DNA from: Candidatus Hikarchaeia archaeon HikBin4
GTDB lineage: Archaea; Halobacteriota; Halobacteria; Halobacteriales; Hikarchaeaceae
NCBI GenBank assembly: GCA_009889685.1
Contig: WTZT01000023.1
Span: forward strand, 1 to 8,781
Reading direction: 5' to 3'
Length of the DNA stretch: 8,781 nt
Part shown: piece after piece, positions 1-8,781 of the stretch
Layout of the letters: the number at the start of each line of letters is the position of its first letter
Numbering within the stretch: the stretch's first letter is position 1
Notes under the pieces: model-generated
The model's input: the letters and a program-made list of their open reading frames with translations, nothing else
Database searches by the model: none
Told to the model about the DNA's origin: nothing
Position numbers and translations under genes: made by a program

Positions 1-2
1 CA

Positions 3-1172
3 CTATCAAATTATGCCAGAAAAGATTATGGCACAATCAATCAAGGAAAAATAGTATCTTCTCGTGACTTTGACACTCAATCAGATCCCGAACAAGTTGC
101 TCTTACATCCATTAATCAGGGCACAGAAATTGACCAATCAGTAATAGCAAGACTCGAATCGCGGGGGTTGATAAACATCAACCAACTCACGAAACGATCT
201 ATAATTTTAACTAAAAAAGGAGCCTCAGAGCGCAAAAAAGGCGTGCAAATATCTGAAAGCATAAATAGCCTTACGCCTCAGATGCTGTCCCAAGGCAATT
301 GGGAACACCTAGAATATGCAACATATAACGTCGAGGCCGAAGCAGCACCTTACATAGGAGGACGAGTACACCTCCTTCGTGAAACCGCCGAGAAAGTCAA
401 AGACACACTAGTCAGCATGGGATTCCAAGAAATGGAAGGTCCCCATGCCGACTCAGAATTTTGGATCAATGATTGTTTGTTCATGCCGCAAGACCACCCC
501 GCAAGAACTCATTGGGATCAATTTGCACTTTCTGTATCTCCTGCACAAAATTTACCTCCCGATCTAGTCAAAAAAGTACAAAGCGCTCACCTCGATGGCG
601 TTGGAACCGATGGAGACGGTTACCATTCCCCCTGGTCGGAAGATGTTGCACTTAGAGTCGATCTCCGTGGCCATACAACTTCTCTATCCATGCGATATCT
701 CTCAGGACAAGCAATAGGCCCTCTCGAACCCCCTCAAAGATTTTTCTCTGTGGAAAAAGTCTACAGAAACGACACGTTAGATCCTACTCATTTACTTGAA
801 TTTTTCCAAATTGAAGGGTGGGTCATGGCAGAAAATTTATCGGTTAGGGATCTTATGGGCACTTTCACAGAATTTTACCGCCAATTTGGAATAACCAATC
901 TCAAATTTAAACCCCATTACAATCCCTACACTGAACCAAGCTTCGAACTTTTTGGAAAACACCCTCGAACAGGAAAACTAATCGAAATAGGGAACTCCGG
1001 TCTTTTCCGAGACGAGGTCTTACGCCCCCTCGGAGTTACCTGTGACGTCATGGCATGGGGGTTGGCCCTCGAGCGACTCCTAATGCTAATGTATGGCTTC
1101 GAAGATATACGAGATGTTCACGGAACCCTCTGTGATTTACAATTATTACGATCCACGGGGGTATCTTACTAA
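3..1172 (+). CDS. pheS: Phenylalanyl-tRNA synthetase alpha subunit, 5' end outside the window
   Basis: Catalytic subunit of the cytosolic (alpha-beta)2 enzyme that charges tRNA-Phe with phenylalanine using ATP. The frame is open from base 3, and the upstream residues (starting LSNYARKDYG) resemble the N-terminal region of haloarchaeal PheS. The TTG at 168 is therefore an internal Leu codon, not the start. Visible protein is 389 aa; archaeal PheS is about 500 aa, so roughly 100 residues are missing to the left. Visible residues 1-75 resemble the winged-helix tRNA-binding part (RGLININ, ILTKKG). The class II core follows: GPHADSEFWINDCLFMPQDHPAR at about 146-168 (motif 1 region), YRNDTLDPTH and EFFQIEGW at 254-273 (motif 2 and Phe pocket), and GNSGLFRDEV plus GLALERLLML at 330-362 (motif 3). 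The substrate loop reads LRGHTT at 221-226, where I would expect LRTHTT. The TAA stop shares its last A with the pheT ATG, indicating an operon. Identification is very secure. Confidence 0.97.
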   Translation, partial: LSNYARKDYGTINQGKIVSSRDFDTQSDPEQVALTSINQGTEIDQSVIARLESRGLININQLTKRSIILTKKGASERKKGVQISESINSLTPQMLSQGNWEHLEYATYNVEAEAAPYIGGRVHLLRETAEKVKDTLVSMGFQEMEGPHADSEFWINDCLFMPQDHPARTHWDQFALSVSPAQNLPPDLVKKVQSAHLDGVGTDGDGYHSPWSEDVALRVDLRGHTTSLSMRYLSGQAIGPLEPPQRFFSVEKVYRNDTLDPTHLLEFFQIEGWVMAENLSVRDLMGTFTEFYRQFGITNLKFKPHYNPYTEPSFELFGKHPRTGKLIEIGNSGLFRDEVLRPLGVTCDVMAWGLALERLLMLMYGFEDIRDVHGTLCDLQLLRSTGVSY

Positions 1173-2899
1173 TGCCCGTTGTAATTCTCCACCCAAATCT
1201 TTTAAGAAAAATGACTGGTGTGGATGCTACTAATGAAAAATTAAAAGAAGATCTATTTAATTTGGGTCTTGAATTCGGTGGGGAAGACGAAGATGGAAAT
1301 TTCCAATTAGAGTTCGCACCCGACAGACTAGATCGGCTCTCAACTGAAGGAATTGCACGATCTTTGAGATATTACTATGGTCAAGATCGGGGAGTTTTCA
1401 TTCCCCGGCTCAATCCCCCCACTTGGACCATTTTCTTACGCCATCCCATTCTCCACAAACGCCCCTATGTCACTGGTGCCATCGTTCGTGGAATCAAACT
1501 AGATGATTCTATTTTGAAATCTCTTATCCAATTACAAGAGAAACTTCACGACACAATCGGTAGGGATAGGGCAAAAGGATCTATTGGTATACACGATCTT
1601 TCTATGATCAAAACCACTGAAACCTTAGATGGGATGTCTTCTATCTCGTATAGAGGAACTGTTCCTTCAGAACCATCTTTTGTCCCTCTAGGACTCAAAG
1701 AAGAATTAACCCCTGAGCAGGTACTTGAATCTCACCCAACTGGCAAAAAGTACACAAAACTTGTAGATGGCGATCAACAATTCCCCGCCTTTTTTGATGA
1801 TCTTGGATTATTCTCATTACCTCCCATAATCAACAGTGCTCGCACCGAAGTAACCATTGATTCTAGAGATTTACTTATTGAACTAACTGGCACCGATCAA
1901 TGGACCATCGACCGAATGCTTAACATTATTTGTTATGCTTTAGAAGCCCACGGGGCAACTCTTGAGGAGATCAATATTCAAACGCCTGATAGCACAGTCC
2001 GAAAACCAGATTTCTCTCTTGATACTAAAAACGTTGATCATGCTAGGATAGAACAAGTTCTCGGCATCCGCCTTTCTCCCAATGATGTAATTGACCTACT
2101 CGAACGTTCTGGATTAGATGGCAAAATCATCGTACCCCCCTATCGCGGCGATATCCCCCCTCAAGAATCTCAATATAGAGTCACTATACCTCCATACCGA
2201 GTTGATGTTCTTCACCCCCTTGACATAATTGATGATATCGGTAGGACTCATGGTTTCCATAAACTCAAACCACGTTATCCCGCGGTAGCAACGATAGGAG
2301 GGAGAACTGCAAATTCAAGTTTAGAACGAGCTATACGGCAGGTCCTAATTGGAATCGGATTTGAAGATTTACTTAATTTCAATTTAACAAACAAAACTGA
2401 GAATTTCTCTAAAATGAAATTGAAAGACGGTATAGAGGCATATGGATCTCACGATCCAGTTGAGATACTTGAACCCTATTCTGCAGAGTACACGATCATC
2501 CGGACATGGGTACTTCCTTCACTTTTAATGGTACTAGAAAACAACACTCACCGGGCGTATCCCCAAAATCTAATTGAGATCGGGTTCACAGCAAAGGTAG
2601 ACCCCACGAAGGACACGAGGGTGGGAGAAAATTACGCCATAGCAGCTACTATCACACATTCTCAAGCCTCTTACGAAGAATCCAAATCAAAATTACAAGT
2701 CCTTTGCCAAAGATTCAATAAAAGACTCGAAACTCTTCCTATCTCTCACCCCACTTTCATCGAGGGCAGAACTGCCTCTATCGTCATCGATGGAGAACCT
2801 AAAGGAATTCTTGGAGAAATACACCCTGAGGTCCTCAACCTACATGGAATCGAACTCCCCGTTTCAGCATTTGAGTTACCACTCAACTCTTTCATTTAA
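1172..2899 (+). CDS. pheT: Phenylalanyl-tRNA synthetase beta subunit, archaeal type
   Basis: Non-catalytic partner of PheS; it completes the tetramer, helps bind tRNA-Phe and, in the family, edits Tyr-tRNA-Phe. 575 aa, a normal archaeal length; like other archaeal PheT it lacks the bacterial EMAP-like insertion and C-terminal anticodon domain. Order: N-terminal domain 1-85 (GLEFGG, FAPDRLDRLS), B3/B4 editing region about 95-265 (RPYVTGAIVRG, KGSIGIHDLSM, SRDLLIELTGTDQWTIDRML), B5 domain about 275-365, catalytic-like core about 375-575 (SAEYTIIRTWVLPSLL, PQNLIEIGF, ILGEIHPEVL). The ATG at 1172 overlaps the pheS TAA by one base (TAATG), so translation is probably coupled. GGGGGT at 1157-1162, nine bases upstream, could pair with the 16S CCTCC. 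Oddity: residues 322-346 contain PPYRGDI and then PPYRVDV, whereas haloarchaeal PheT as I remember it has one such motif, so about a dozen residues look inserted. Function is not in doubt. Confidence 0.97.
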   Translation: MPVVILHPNLLRKMTGVDATNEKLKEDLFNLGLEFGGEDEDGNFQLEFAPDRLDRLSTEGIARSLRYYYGQDRGVFIPRLNPPTWTIFLRHPILHKRPYVTGAIVRGIKLDDSILKSLIQLQEKLHDTIGRDRAKGSIGIHDLSMIKTTETLDGMSSISYRGTVPSEPSFVPLGLKEELTPEQVLESHPTGKKYTKLVDGDQQFPAFFDDLGLFSLPPIINSARTEVTIDSRDLLIELTGTDQWTIDRMLNIICYALEAHGATLEEINIQTPDSTVRKPDFSLDTKNVDHARIEQVLGIRLSPNDVIDLLERSGLDGKIIVPPYRGDIPPQESQYRVTIPPYRVDVLHPLDIIDDIGRTHGFHKLKPRYPAVATIGGRTANSSLERAIRQVLIGIGFEDLLNFNLTNKTENFSKMKLKDGIEAYGSHDPVEILEPYSAEYTIIRTWVLPSLLMVLENNTHRAYPQNLIEIGFTAKVDPTKDTRVGENYAIAATITHSQASYEESKSKLQVLCQRFNKRLETLPISHPTFIEGRTASIVIDGEPKGILGEIHPEVLNLHGIELPVSAFELPLNSFI

Positions 2900-2940
2900 T
2901 CCTCTCAATTAACCCCTCAAAACCCCATTTTAGCGTAATA

Positions 2941-2960
2941 TTTTGACTTTTGCGTCAAAA
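2941..2960. repeat. Perfect inverted repeat upstream of the MC1 promoter
   Basis: TTTTGAC at 2941-2947 and GTCAAAA at 2954-2960 are exact reverse complements around a 6-base centre. It sits 30 bases upstream of the first MC1 TATA-like box, so it could be an operator or activator site. A terminator hairpin for pheT is an alternative, but the stem is AT-rich and is followed by A rather than T on the + strand. Confidence 0.5.
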
Positions 2961-2990
2961 AAATCAAAAAACACCTCCTTACAAGGCCTA

Positions 2991-3000
2991 CTATATAAAG
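2991..3000 (+). promoter_or_regulatory. TATA-like box 1 for the MC1 gene
   Basis: CTATATAAAG closely matches an archaeal TATA box. A start site about 25 bases downstream (around 3020-3025) would give a 5' leader of about 55 nt that includes the ribosome-binding site at 3065-3070. The assignment rests on motif match and position only. Confidence 0.5.
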
Positions 3001-3030
3001 ATGTGGTCGATCTGTGGCCAGATTTTCCGA

Positions 3031-3040
3031 TATATTTATA
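3031..3040 (+). promoter_or_regulatory. TATA-like box 2 for the MC1 gene
   Basis: TATATTTATA would place a start site near 3060-3066, giving a very short leader before the ATG at 3079. Both boxes may be used. The sequence alone cannot say which is dominant. Confidence 0.4.
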
Positions 3041-3064
3041 ACCTGCCCTCTTCACCGTCCTCAT

Positions 3065-3070
3065 GGTGGA
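3065..3070 (+). promoter_or_regulatory. Ribosome-binding site deciding the MC1 start
   Basis: GGTGGA ends 8 bases before ATG 3079. It partly matches the complement of the 16S 3' end (ATCACCTCCT at 5213-5222), through GGTG or through GGNGG. Together with the onset of MC1 similarity at MVREDGKRNF it selects ATG 3079 over the upstream TTG at 2950. Confidence 0.5.
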
Positions 3071-3078
3071 ATCAAACC

Positions 3079-3387
3079 ATGGTACGTGAAGATGGAAAGC
3101 GAAATTTCGCTCTTCAAGACAGAGCAGGAAACGAATCAAGTGTATTTAGCGGCAACACACCAAGACAAGCAGCCCTTAAAGCTGCCCGAAGACTCGACGA
3201 TGTTGGTGACAACGAAGCAGGCGCTAAACGCGTAGAAATAAGGATGAGAGAACGGGGAACAAACAAAGTGCATATTTACGATGCATGGGCATGGATGACC
3301 ACTGCCCCGCCCGATTCTCCTAGTTGGATGCCTAATAAATTAAAAGAAGCAAACGTTTCTAAAAAAGGCATCGAACGCATCGACTAA
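3079..3387 (+). CDS. Non-histone chromosomal protein MC1
   Basis: 102-aa DNA-binding, DNA-bending architectural protein of the archaeal nucleoid, a family known from Methanosarcinales and Haloarchaea. It binds as a monomer and kinks DNA. Recognition rests on the family core: RNFALQDRAGNESSVFSGN at 8-26, PRQAALKAARRL at 28-39, VEIRMRERGTNKVHIYDAWAW at 52-72, and PSWMPNKL followed by NVSKKGIERI near the C-terminus. The RERGTxKVH block and the W/P residues correspond to the DNA-contacting face. The 40-52 segment (DDVGDNEAGAKRV) is longer than in Methanosarcina and resembles the haloarchaeal form, but overall charge is slightly basic (about 19 K/R against 15 D/E). ATG 3079 is chosen because similarity begins there and GGTGGA precedes it. 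The gene appears monocistronic, with its own promoter region and a terminator directly after the stop. It lies immediately upstream of the rRNA operon. Confidence 0.95.
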   Translation: MVREDGKRNFALQDRAGNESSVFSGNTPRQAALKAARRLDDVGDNEAGAKRVEIRMRERGTNKVHIYDAWAWMTTAPPDSPSWMPNKLKEANVSKKGIERID

Positions 3388-3410
3388 GATCTTCATTAAA
3401 GATCTTTTTT
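3386..3410 (+). terminator. Hairpin plus T-run terminator after MC1
   Basis: AAGATCTT at 3386-3393 and AAGATCTT at 3399-3406 (each self-complementary, so also an inverted repeat) enclose a CATTA loop. The stem runs into six T at 3405-3410, with further T-rich sequence to 3422. It starts within the MC1 stop codon, as expected for a compact terminator that insulates MC1 from the rRNA operon. Confidence 0.7.
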
Positions 3411-3594
3411 ACGTTTTATTTTCATAAGTAGTCCCATCTTTCAATCTTCTAACGTTGTTAGTCATTCTCACACATAATGCATGAGGGAGATCCGGTGGGT
3501 TTAATATCACCCAATTGAGATAATAGGTCCGAGCTTCGTCATAAGAAGCAAAACGAGGTGAGGATCTTGCCCCTGCGGTATTCCGTACAGACAA
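3409..3594 (-). CDS. Possible small protein of unknown function (61 aa)
   Basis: I do not recognise this protein. The minus-strand frame runs from a TTG at 3594 to a TAA at 3411-3409 and has a protein-like composition, including SPRFASYDEARTYYLNW and NPPDLPHALCVRM, with no signal peptide or membrane segment. Its stop lies 21 bases from the stop of the convergent MC1 gene, a plausible end-to-end arrangement. Against it: the only start is TTG, no ribosome-binding site precedes it, an in-frame stop lies just upstream at 3604-3606, and the first codons overlap a strong + strand hairpin (3563-3598) that fits an rRNA leader. It could be a real small gene, a decayed 3' remnant of a longer one, or a chance frame. 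Confidence 0.3.
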   Translation of the reverse strand: MSVRNTAGARSSPRFASYDEARTYYLNWVILNPPDLPHALCVRMTNNVRRLKDGTTYENKT

Positions 3595-3598
3595 GATC
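3563..3598 (+). other. Stable hairpin in the rRNA operon leader
   Basis: GATCTTG at 3563-3569 pairs with CAAGATC at 3592-3598. Inside it, CTGCGG at 3573-3578 pairs with CCG at 3583-3585 and CAG at 3588-3590 around a TATT loop, with small internal loops. The stacked stems look like an RNA structure of the external leader, perhaps for processing or elongation control. The same bases encode the start of the doubtful minus-strand frame. Confidence 0.5.
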
Positions 3599-3623
3599 TG
3601 ATGTTAACGCATAATACGAAACT

Positions 3624-3644
3624 TGGGAGATATTTTTTCTCCCA
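3624..3644 (+). other. 7-bp hairpin just upstream of the 16S processing stem
   Basis: TGGGAGA at 3624-3630 and TCTCCCA at 3638-3644 are perfect complements around a T-rich 7-base loop. It ends two bases before the outer helix of the 16S processing stem and probably belongs to the same folded leader. Confidence 0.5.
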
Positions 3645-3646
3645 CT

Positions 3647-3681
3647 TAGACAGTTTCGGTGAATCCCGATCAGTTCCTCTG
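3647..3681 (+). other. 16S processing stem, left arm (bulge-helix-bulge)
   Basis: The leader arm pairs with 5262-5296. Outer helix: 3647-3657 with 5286-5296 (11 bp, one G.U). Central 4-bp helix: GGTG 3658-3661 with CACT 5279-5282. The 3-base bulge AAT (3662-3664) follows on this arm and the opposing bulge ACA (5283-5285) is on the other. Inner helix: CCCGATCAG 3665-3673 with CTGATCGGG 5270-5278, continuing as 3674-3681 with 5262-5269 including three G.U pairs. This is the geometry cut by the archaeal tRNA-splicing endonuclease during 16S maturation. Confidence 0.88.
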
Positions 3682-3730
3682 AATATATCAACTTTCAAAA
3701 AAATGGAGGACACAACACAGTGTTCGTCAA

Positions 3731-3749
3731 CCCAGACTAATTGTCTGGG
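3731..3749 (+). other. Hairpin adjoining the 16S 5' end
   Basis: CCCAGAC at 3731-3737 and GTCTGGG at 3743-3749 form a perfect 7-bp stem with a TAATT loop, ending one base before the predicted first 16S residue. It lies in the leader part retained after endonuclease cutting, so it may mark the final 5' trimming site. Confidence 0.55.
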
Positions 3750-3750
3750 A

Positions 3751-5222
<1,472 letters not shown>

Positions 5223-5331
5223 ATTGAACGGGACCAGGTTATATGCCTGGCCCACAAGATATAGGGGAGCTGATCGGGCACTACAGGAACTGTCTATTAT
5301 TTTATGCGTCCCTTCTTTCAGAATGAAGGGT
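5223..5331 (+). other. 16S to tRNA-Ala internal transcribed spacer
   Basis: The 109-base spacer holds three structures. A hairpin at 5230-5253 (GGG, bulged A, CCAGG / CCTGG, CCC) lies just past the 16S 3' end. Next is the right arm of the 16S stem. Last is CCCTTC 5310-5315 / GAAGGG 5325-5330, which ends one base before the tRNA and may guide tRNA 5' processing. No coding sequence is seen. Confidence 0.75.
5262..5296 (+). other. 16S processing stem, right arm (bulge-helix-bulge)
   Basis: Trailer partner of 3647-3681. It carries CTGATCGGG (5270-5278), the central helix strand CACT (5279-5282), the 3-base bulge ACA (5283-5285) and GGAACTGTCT (5286-5295). By the usual rule (cut between the second and third bulge bases) the circular pre-16S would run from 3664 to 5284. 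Confidence 0.88.
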
Positions 5332-5403
5332 GGGCCCATAACTCAGCGGTAGAGTGCTGCCTTTGCAAGGCAGAAGCCCTGGGTTCGAATCCCAGTGGGT
5401 CCA
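5332..5403 (+). tRNA. tRNA-Ala (anticodon UGC)
   Basis: 72-nt intronless tRNA in the 16S-23S spacer, the common euryarchaeal position. The acceptor stem GGGCCCA (5332-5338) pairs with TGGGTCC (5396-5402), and the third pair is G3.U70, the alanine identity element. The anticodon stem CTGCC/GGCAG (5357-5361, 5369-5373) encloses the loop TTTGCAA with anticodon TGC at 5364-5366. The T arm holds GGTTCGAATCC. The discriminator is A at 5403. CCA is not encoded and must be added after transcription. It is transcribed with the rRNAs and released from the precursor. Confidence 0.97.
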
Positions 5404-5577
5404 TGTCGAAGAAAGTTGAATTTCACATGATGTTCAATTTCAATCACGGCAAACACATGCACTACTCCGTGAAATCGAGAGTAGGAAGGATCTGAGTACG
5501 TCCACTTCACACTACGGACGATTCTATGAAGATCATTTATACGCACATGGCTCTCACCCGCTTCCCCTTTTAGGGTC

Positions 5578-5593
5578 GTGGTGAGAGCCAGAG
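5578..5593 (+). repeat. 16-nt exact copy of a 16S rRNA segment in the spacer
   Basis: GTGGTGAGAGCCAGAG here is identical to 16S positions 4021-4036. It occupies the 3' side of an 11-bp spacer hairpin, so the spacer also carries a complement (TGGCTCTCACC, 5548-5558) able to pair with the 16S copy. It lies in the part of the spacer predicted to be cut away. Confidence 0.75.
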
Positions 5594-5633
5594 TCCAAGA
5601 ACGGAATTTAAATAAAGTTCTATTCTTGGGCTC

Positions 5634-5673
5634 ACCCAGGCGAAAACTGGATCTGTACGATAAGTACAGATAG
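5634..5673 (+). other. 23S processing stem, left arm (bulge-helix-bulge)
   Basis: Outer helix ACCCA 5634-5638 pairs with TGGGT 8637-8641. Central helix GGCG 5639-5642 pairs with CGCT 8630-8633. The bulge AAA (5643-5645) is here and AAT (8634-8636) is opposite. The inner helix is 18 continuous pairs: ACTGGATCTGTACGATAA 5646-5663 with TTATCGTATAGGTCCAGT 8612-8629 (two G.U). After an internal loop, GATAG 5669-5673 pairs with CTATC 8602-8606. The arm could also fold on itself (ATCTGTAC 5651-5658 / GTACAGAT 5664-5671), which may happen before the trailer is transcribed. Confidence 0.9.
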
Positions 5674-5681
5674 TATCTATA

Positions 5682-8594
<2,913 letters not shown>

Positions 8595-8748
8595 TTATGA
8601 TCTATCCAGAATTATCGTATAGGTCCAGTCGCTAATTGGGTTGTGCGTTATATATAATACAAAACCGACACTGGCCAAGCTAACTCGATGAGTTTGAGAA
8701 TGCTATTTACTTGCATTCTTTCAAGCGGTTCAATTCCGCAAGTCGGCA
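8595..8748 (+). other. 23S to 5S internal transcribed spacer
   Basis: The 154-base spacer starts with the right arm of the 23S stem. It then has the strongly TATA-like TTATATATAAT at 8648-8658, a short stem AACTC/GAGTT (8682-8686, 8690-8694), a stem AGAATGC/GCATTCT around 8697-8719, and GCGG/CCGC around 8725-8738 before 5S. The TATA-like run may be an internal promoter for 5S and downstream genes, or simply AT-rich spacer. No coding sequence is seen. Confidence 0.65.
8602..8641 (+). other. 23S processing stem, right arm (bulge-helix-bulge)
   Basis: Trailer partner of 5634-5673. It carries CTATC (8602-8606), TTATCGTATAGGTCCAGT (8612-8629), the central strand CGCT (8630-8633), the 3-base bulge AAT (8634-8636) and TGGGT (8637-8641). 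Cutting between the second and third bulge bases predicts a circular pre-23S from 5645 to 8635. Confidence 0.9.
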
Positions 8749-8781
8749 TTAAGGCGGCCATAGTGGCGGGGAAACTCCCGT
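8749..8781 (+). rRNA. 5S ribosomal RNA, 3' part outside the window
   Basis: TTAAGGCGGCCATAG followed by GGCGGGGAAACTCCCGT matches the first 33 bases of archaeal 5S rRNA, in the standard position after 23S. About 90 bases lie beyond the right edge, so folding of the whole molecule cannot be checked here. Confidence 0.9.

Larger units (their letters stand above)
2900..3078 (+). promoter_or_regulatory. pheT-MC1 intergenic control region
   Basis: This 179-base AT-rich spacer separates pheT from the MC1 gene. It starts with T-rich tracts that may terminate pheS-pheT transcription (archaeal termination often needs only T tracts). A perfect palindrome lies at 2941-2960, two TATA-like boxes at 2991 and 3031, and a ribosome-binding site at 3065. 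The MC1 frame stays open back to a TTG at 2950, but the 43 extra residues run through the TATA boxes and do not resemble MC1, so I read the stretch as non-coding. Confidence 0.7.
3411..3646 (+). promoter_or_regulatory. Upstream region of the rRNA operon, likely promoter(s) and leader
   Basis: This stretch lies between the MC1 terminator and the 16S processing stem. The rRNA promoters should lie here, because the stem must be transcribed. TATA-like candidates on the + strand are TTTAATATC at 3500-3508 and GCATAATAC at 3609-3617; the latter also reads as TATA-like on the other strand. Neither is strong and I cannot choose. Hairpins at 3563-3598 and 3624-3644 suggest that at least the last 80 bases are transcribed leader. 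Confidence 0.4.
5404..5681 (+). other. tRNA-Ala to 23S internal transcribed spacer
   Basis: This 278-base non-coding spacer holds: an imperfect direct repeat (GTTGAATTTCA 5415-5425, GTTCAATTTCA 5432-5442); stems TCACGG/CCGTGA and CGTCC/GGACG in the 5444-5520 region; an 11-bp hairpin arm pair TGGCTCTCACC 5548-5558 / GGTGAGAGCCA 5580-5590; a stem CCAAGAA 5595-5601 / TTCTTGG 5623-5629; and then the 23S left arm. GGTGAG 5580-5585 could alternatively pair with CTCACC 5631-5636. TTTATAC at 5535-5541 is only weakly promoter-like. Confidence 0.7.

Noticed and set aside
473..655. 60-codon + strand frame inside pheS
   Set aside because: It is an out-of-frame shadow of the conserved PheS catalytic core.
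168..1172. pheS starting at the TTG at 168
   Set aside because: The same frame is open back to base 3 and encodes PheS-like N-terminal sequence, so the gene begins before the window and the TTG is an internal Leu codon.
2950..3078. 43-residue N-terminal extension of MC1 from a TTG
   Set aside because: It overlaps both TATA-like boxes and the palindrome, does not resemble MC1, and a ribosome-binding site precedes ATG 3079.
5427..5497. Possible C/D box guide RNA in the tRNA-23S spacer (ATGATGT then CTGA)
   Set aside because: The boxes are imperfect, the spacing is longer than usual for archaeal C/D RNAs, and no convincing D'/C' pair or rRNA guide match was seen.

Overview
The window looks like an archaeal chromosome segment from the Halobacteriota. 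It holds the end of a phenylalanyl-tRNA synthetase operon (pheS, pheT), a gene for the DNA-binding protein MC1, and most of an rRNA operon (16S, tRNA-Ala(UGC), 23S, start of 5S), all on the + strand. PheS, PheT and MC1 read like haloarchaeal orthologues over most of their length, but the genes are A+T-rich and the proteins lack the strong acidic bias of salt-in haloarchaea (MC1 has about 19 Lys/Arg against 15 Asp/Glu). This suggests a low-salt relative of Haloarchaea. Marine Group IV / Hikarchaeia is my best guess, by inference only.

Layout. 3-1172: pheS, open at the left edge. 1172-2899: pheT, overlapping pheS by one base. 2900-3078: spacer with a perfect palindrome and two TATA-like boxes. 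3079-3387: MC1, followed by a hairpin/T-run terminator. 3409-3594: possible small minus-strand gene. About 3563-3750: 16S leader with hairpins and the left arm of the 16S processing stem. 3751-5222: 16S rRNA. 5223-5331: spacer with the right arm. 5332-5403: tRNA-Ala. 5404-5681: structured spacer and 23S left arm. About 5682-8594: 23S rRNA. 8595-8748: 23S right arm, an AT-rich TATA-like stretch and hairpins. 8749-8781: start of 5S, cut by the window edge.

The best signals beyond routine annotation are in the rRNA operon. Both large rRNAs are enclosed by leader/trailer stems that fold into canonical bulge-helix-bulge motifs (4-bp central helix, 3-nt bulges on opposite strands), so circular pre-16S and pre-23S intermediates can be predicted to the base. 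The 23S peptidyl-transferase centre appears to carry U at the E. coli 2453 and 2499 equivalents, where A and C are usual. The excised part of the 16S-23S spacer carries a 16-nt exact copy of a 16S segment next to its own 11-nt complement. I found no mobile element, CRISPR array or new multi-gene system.
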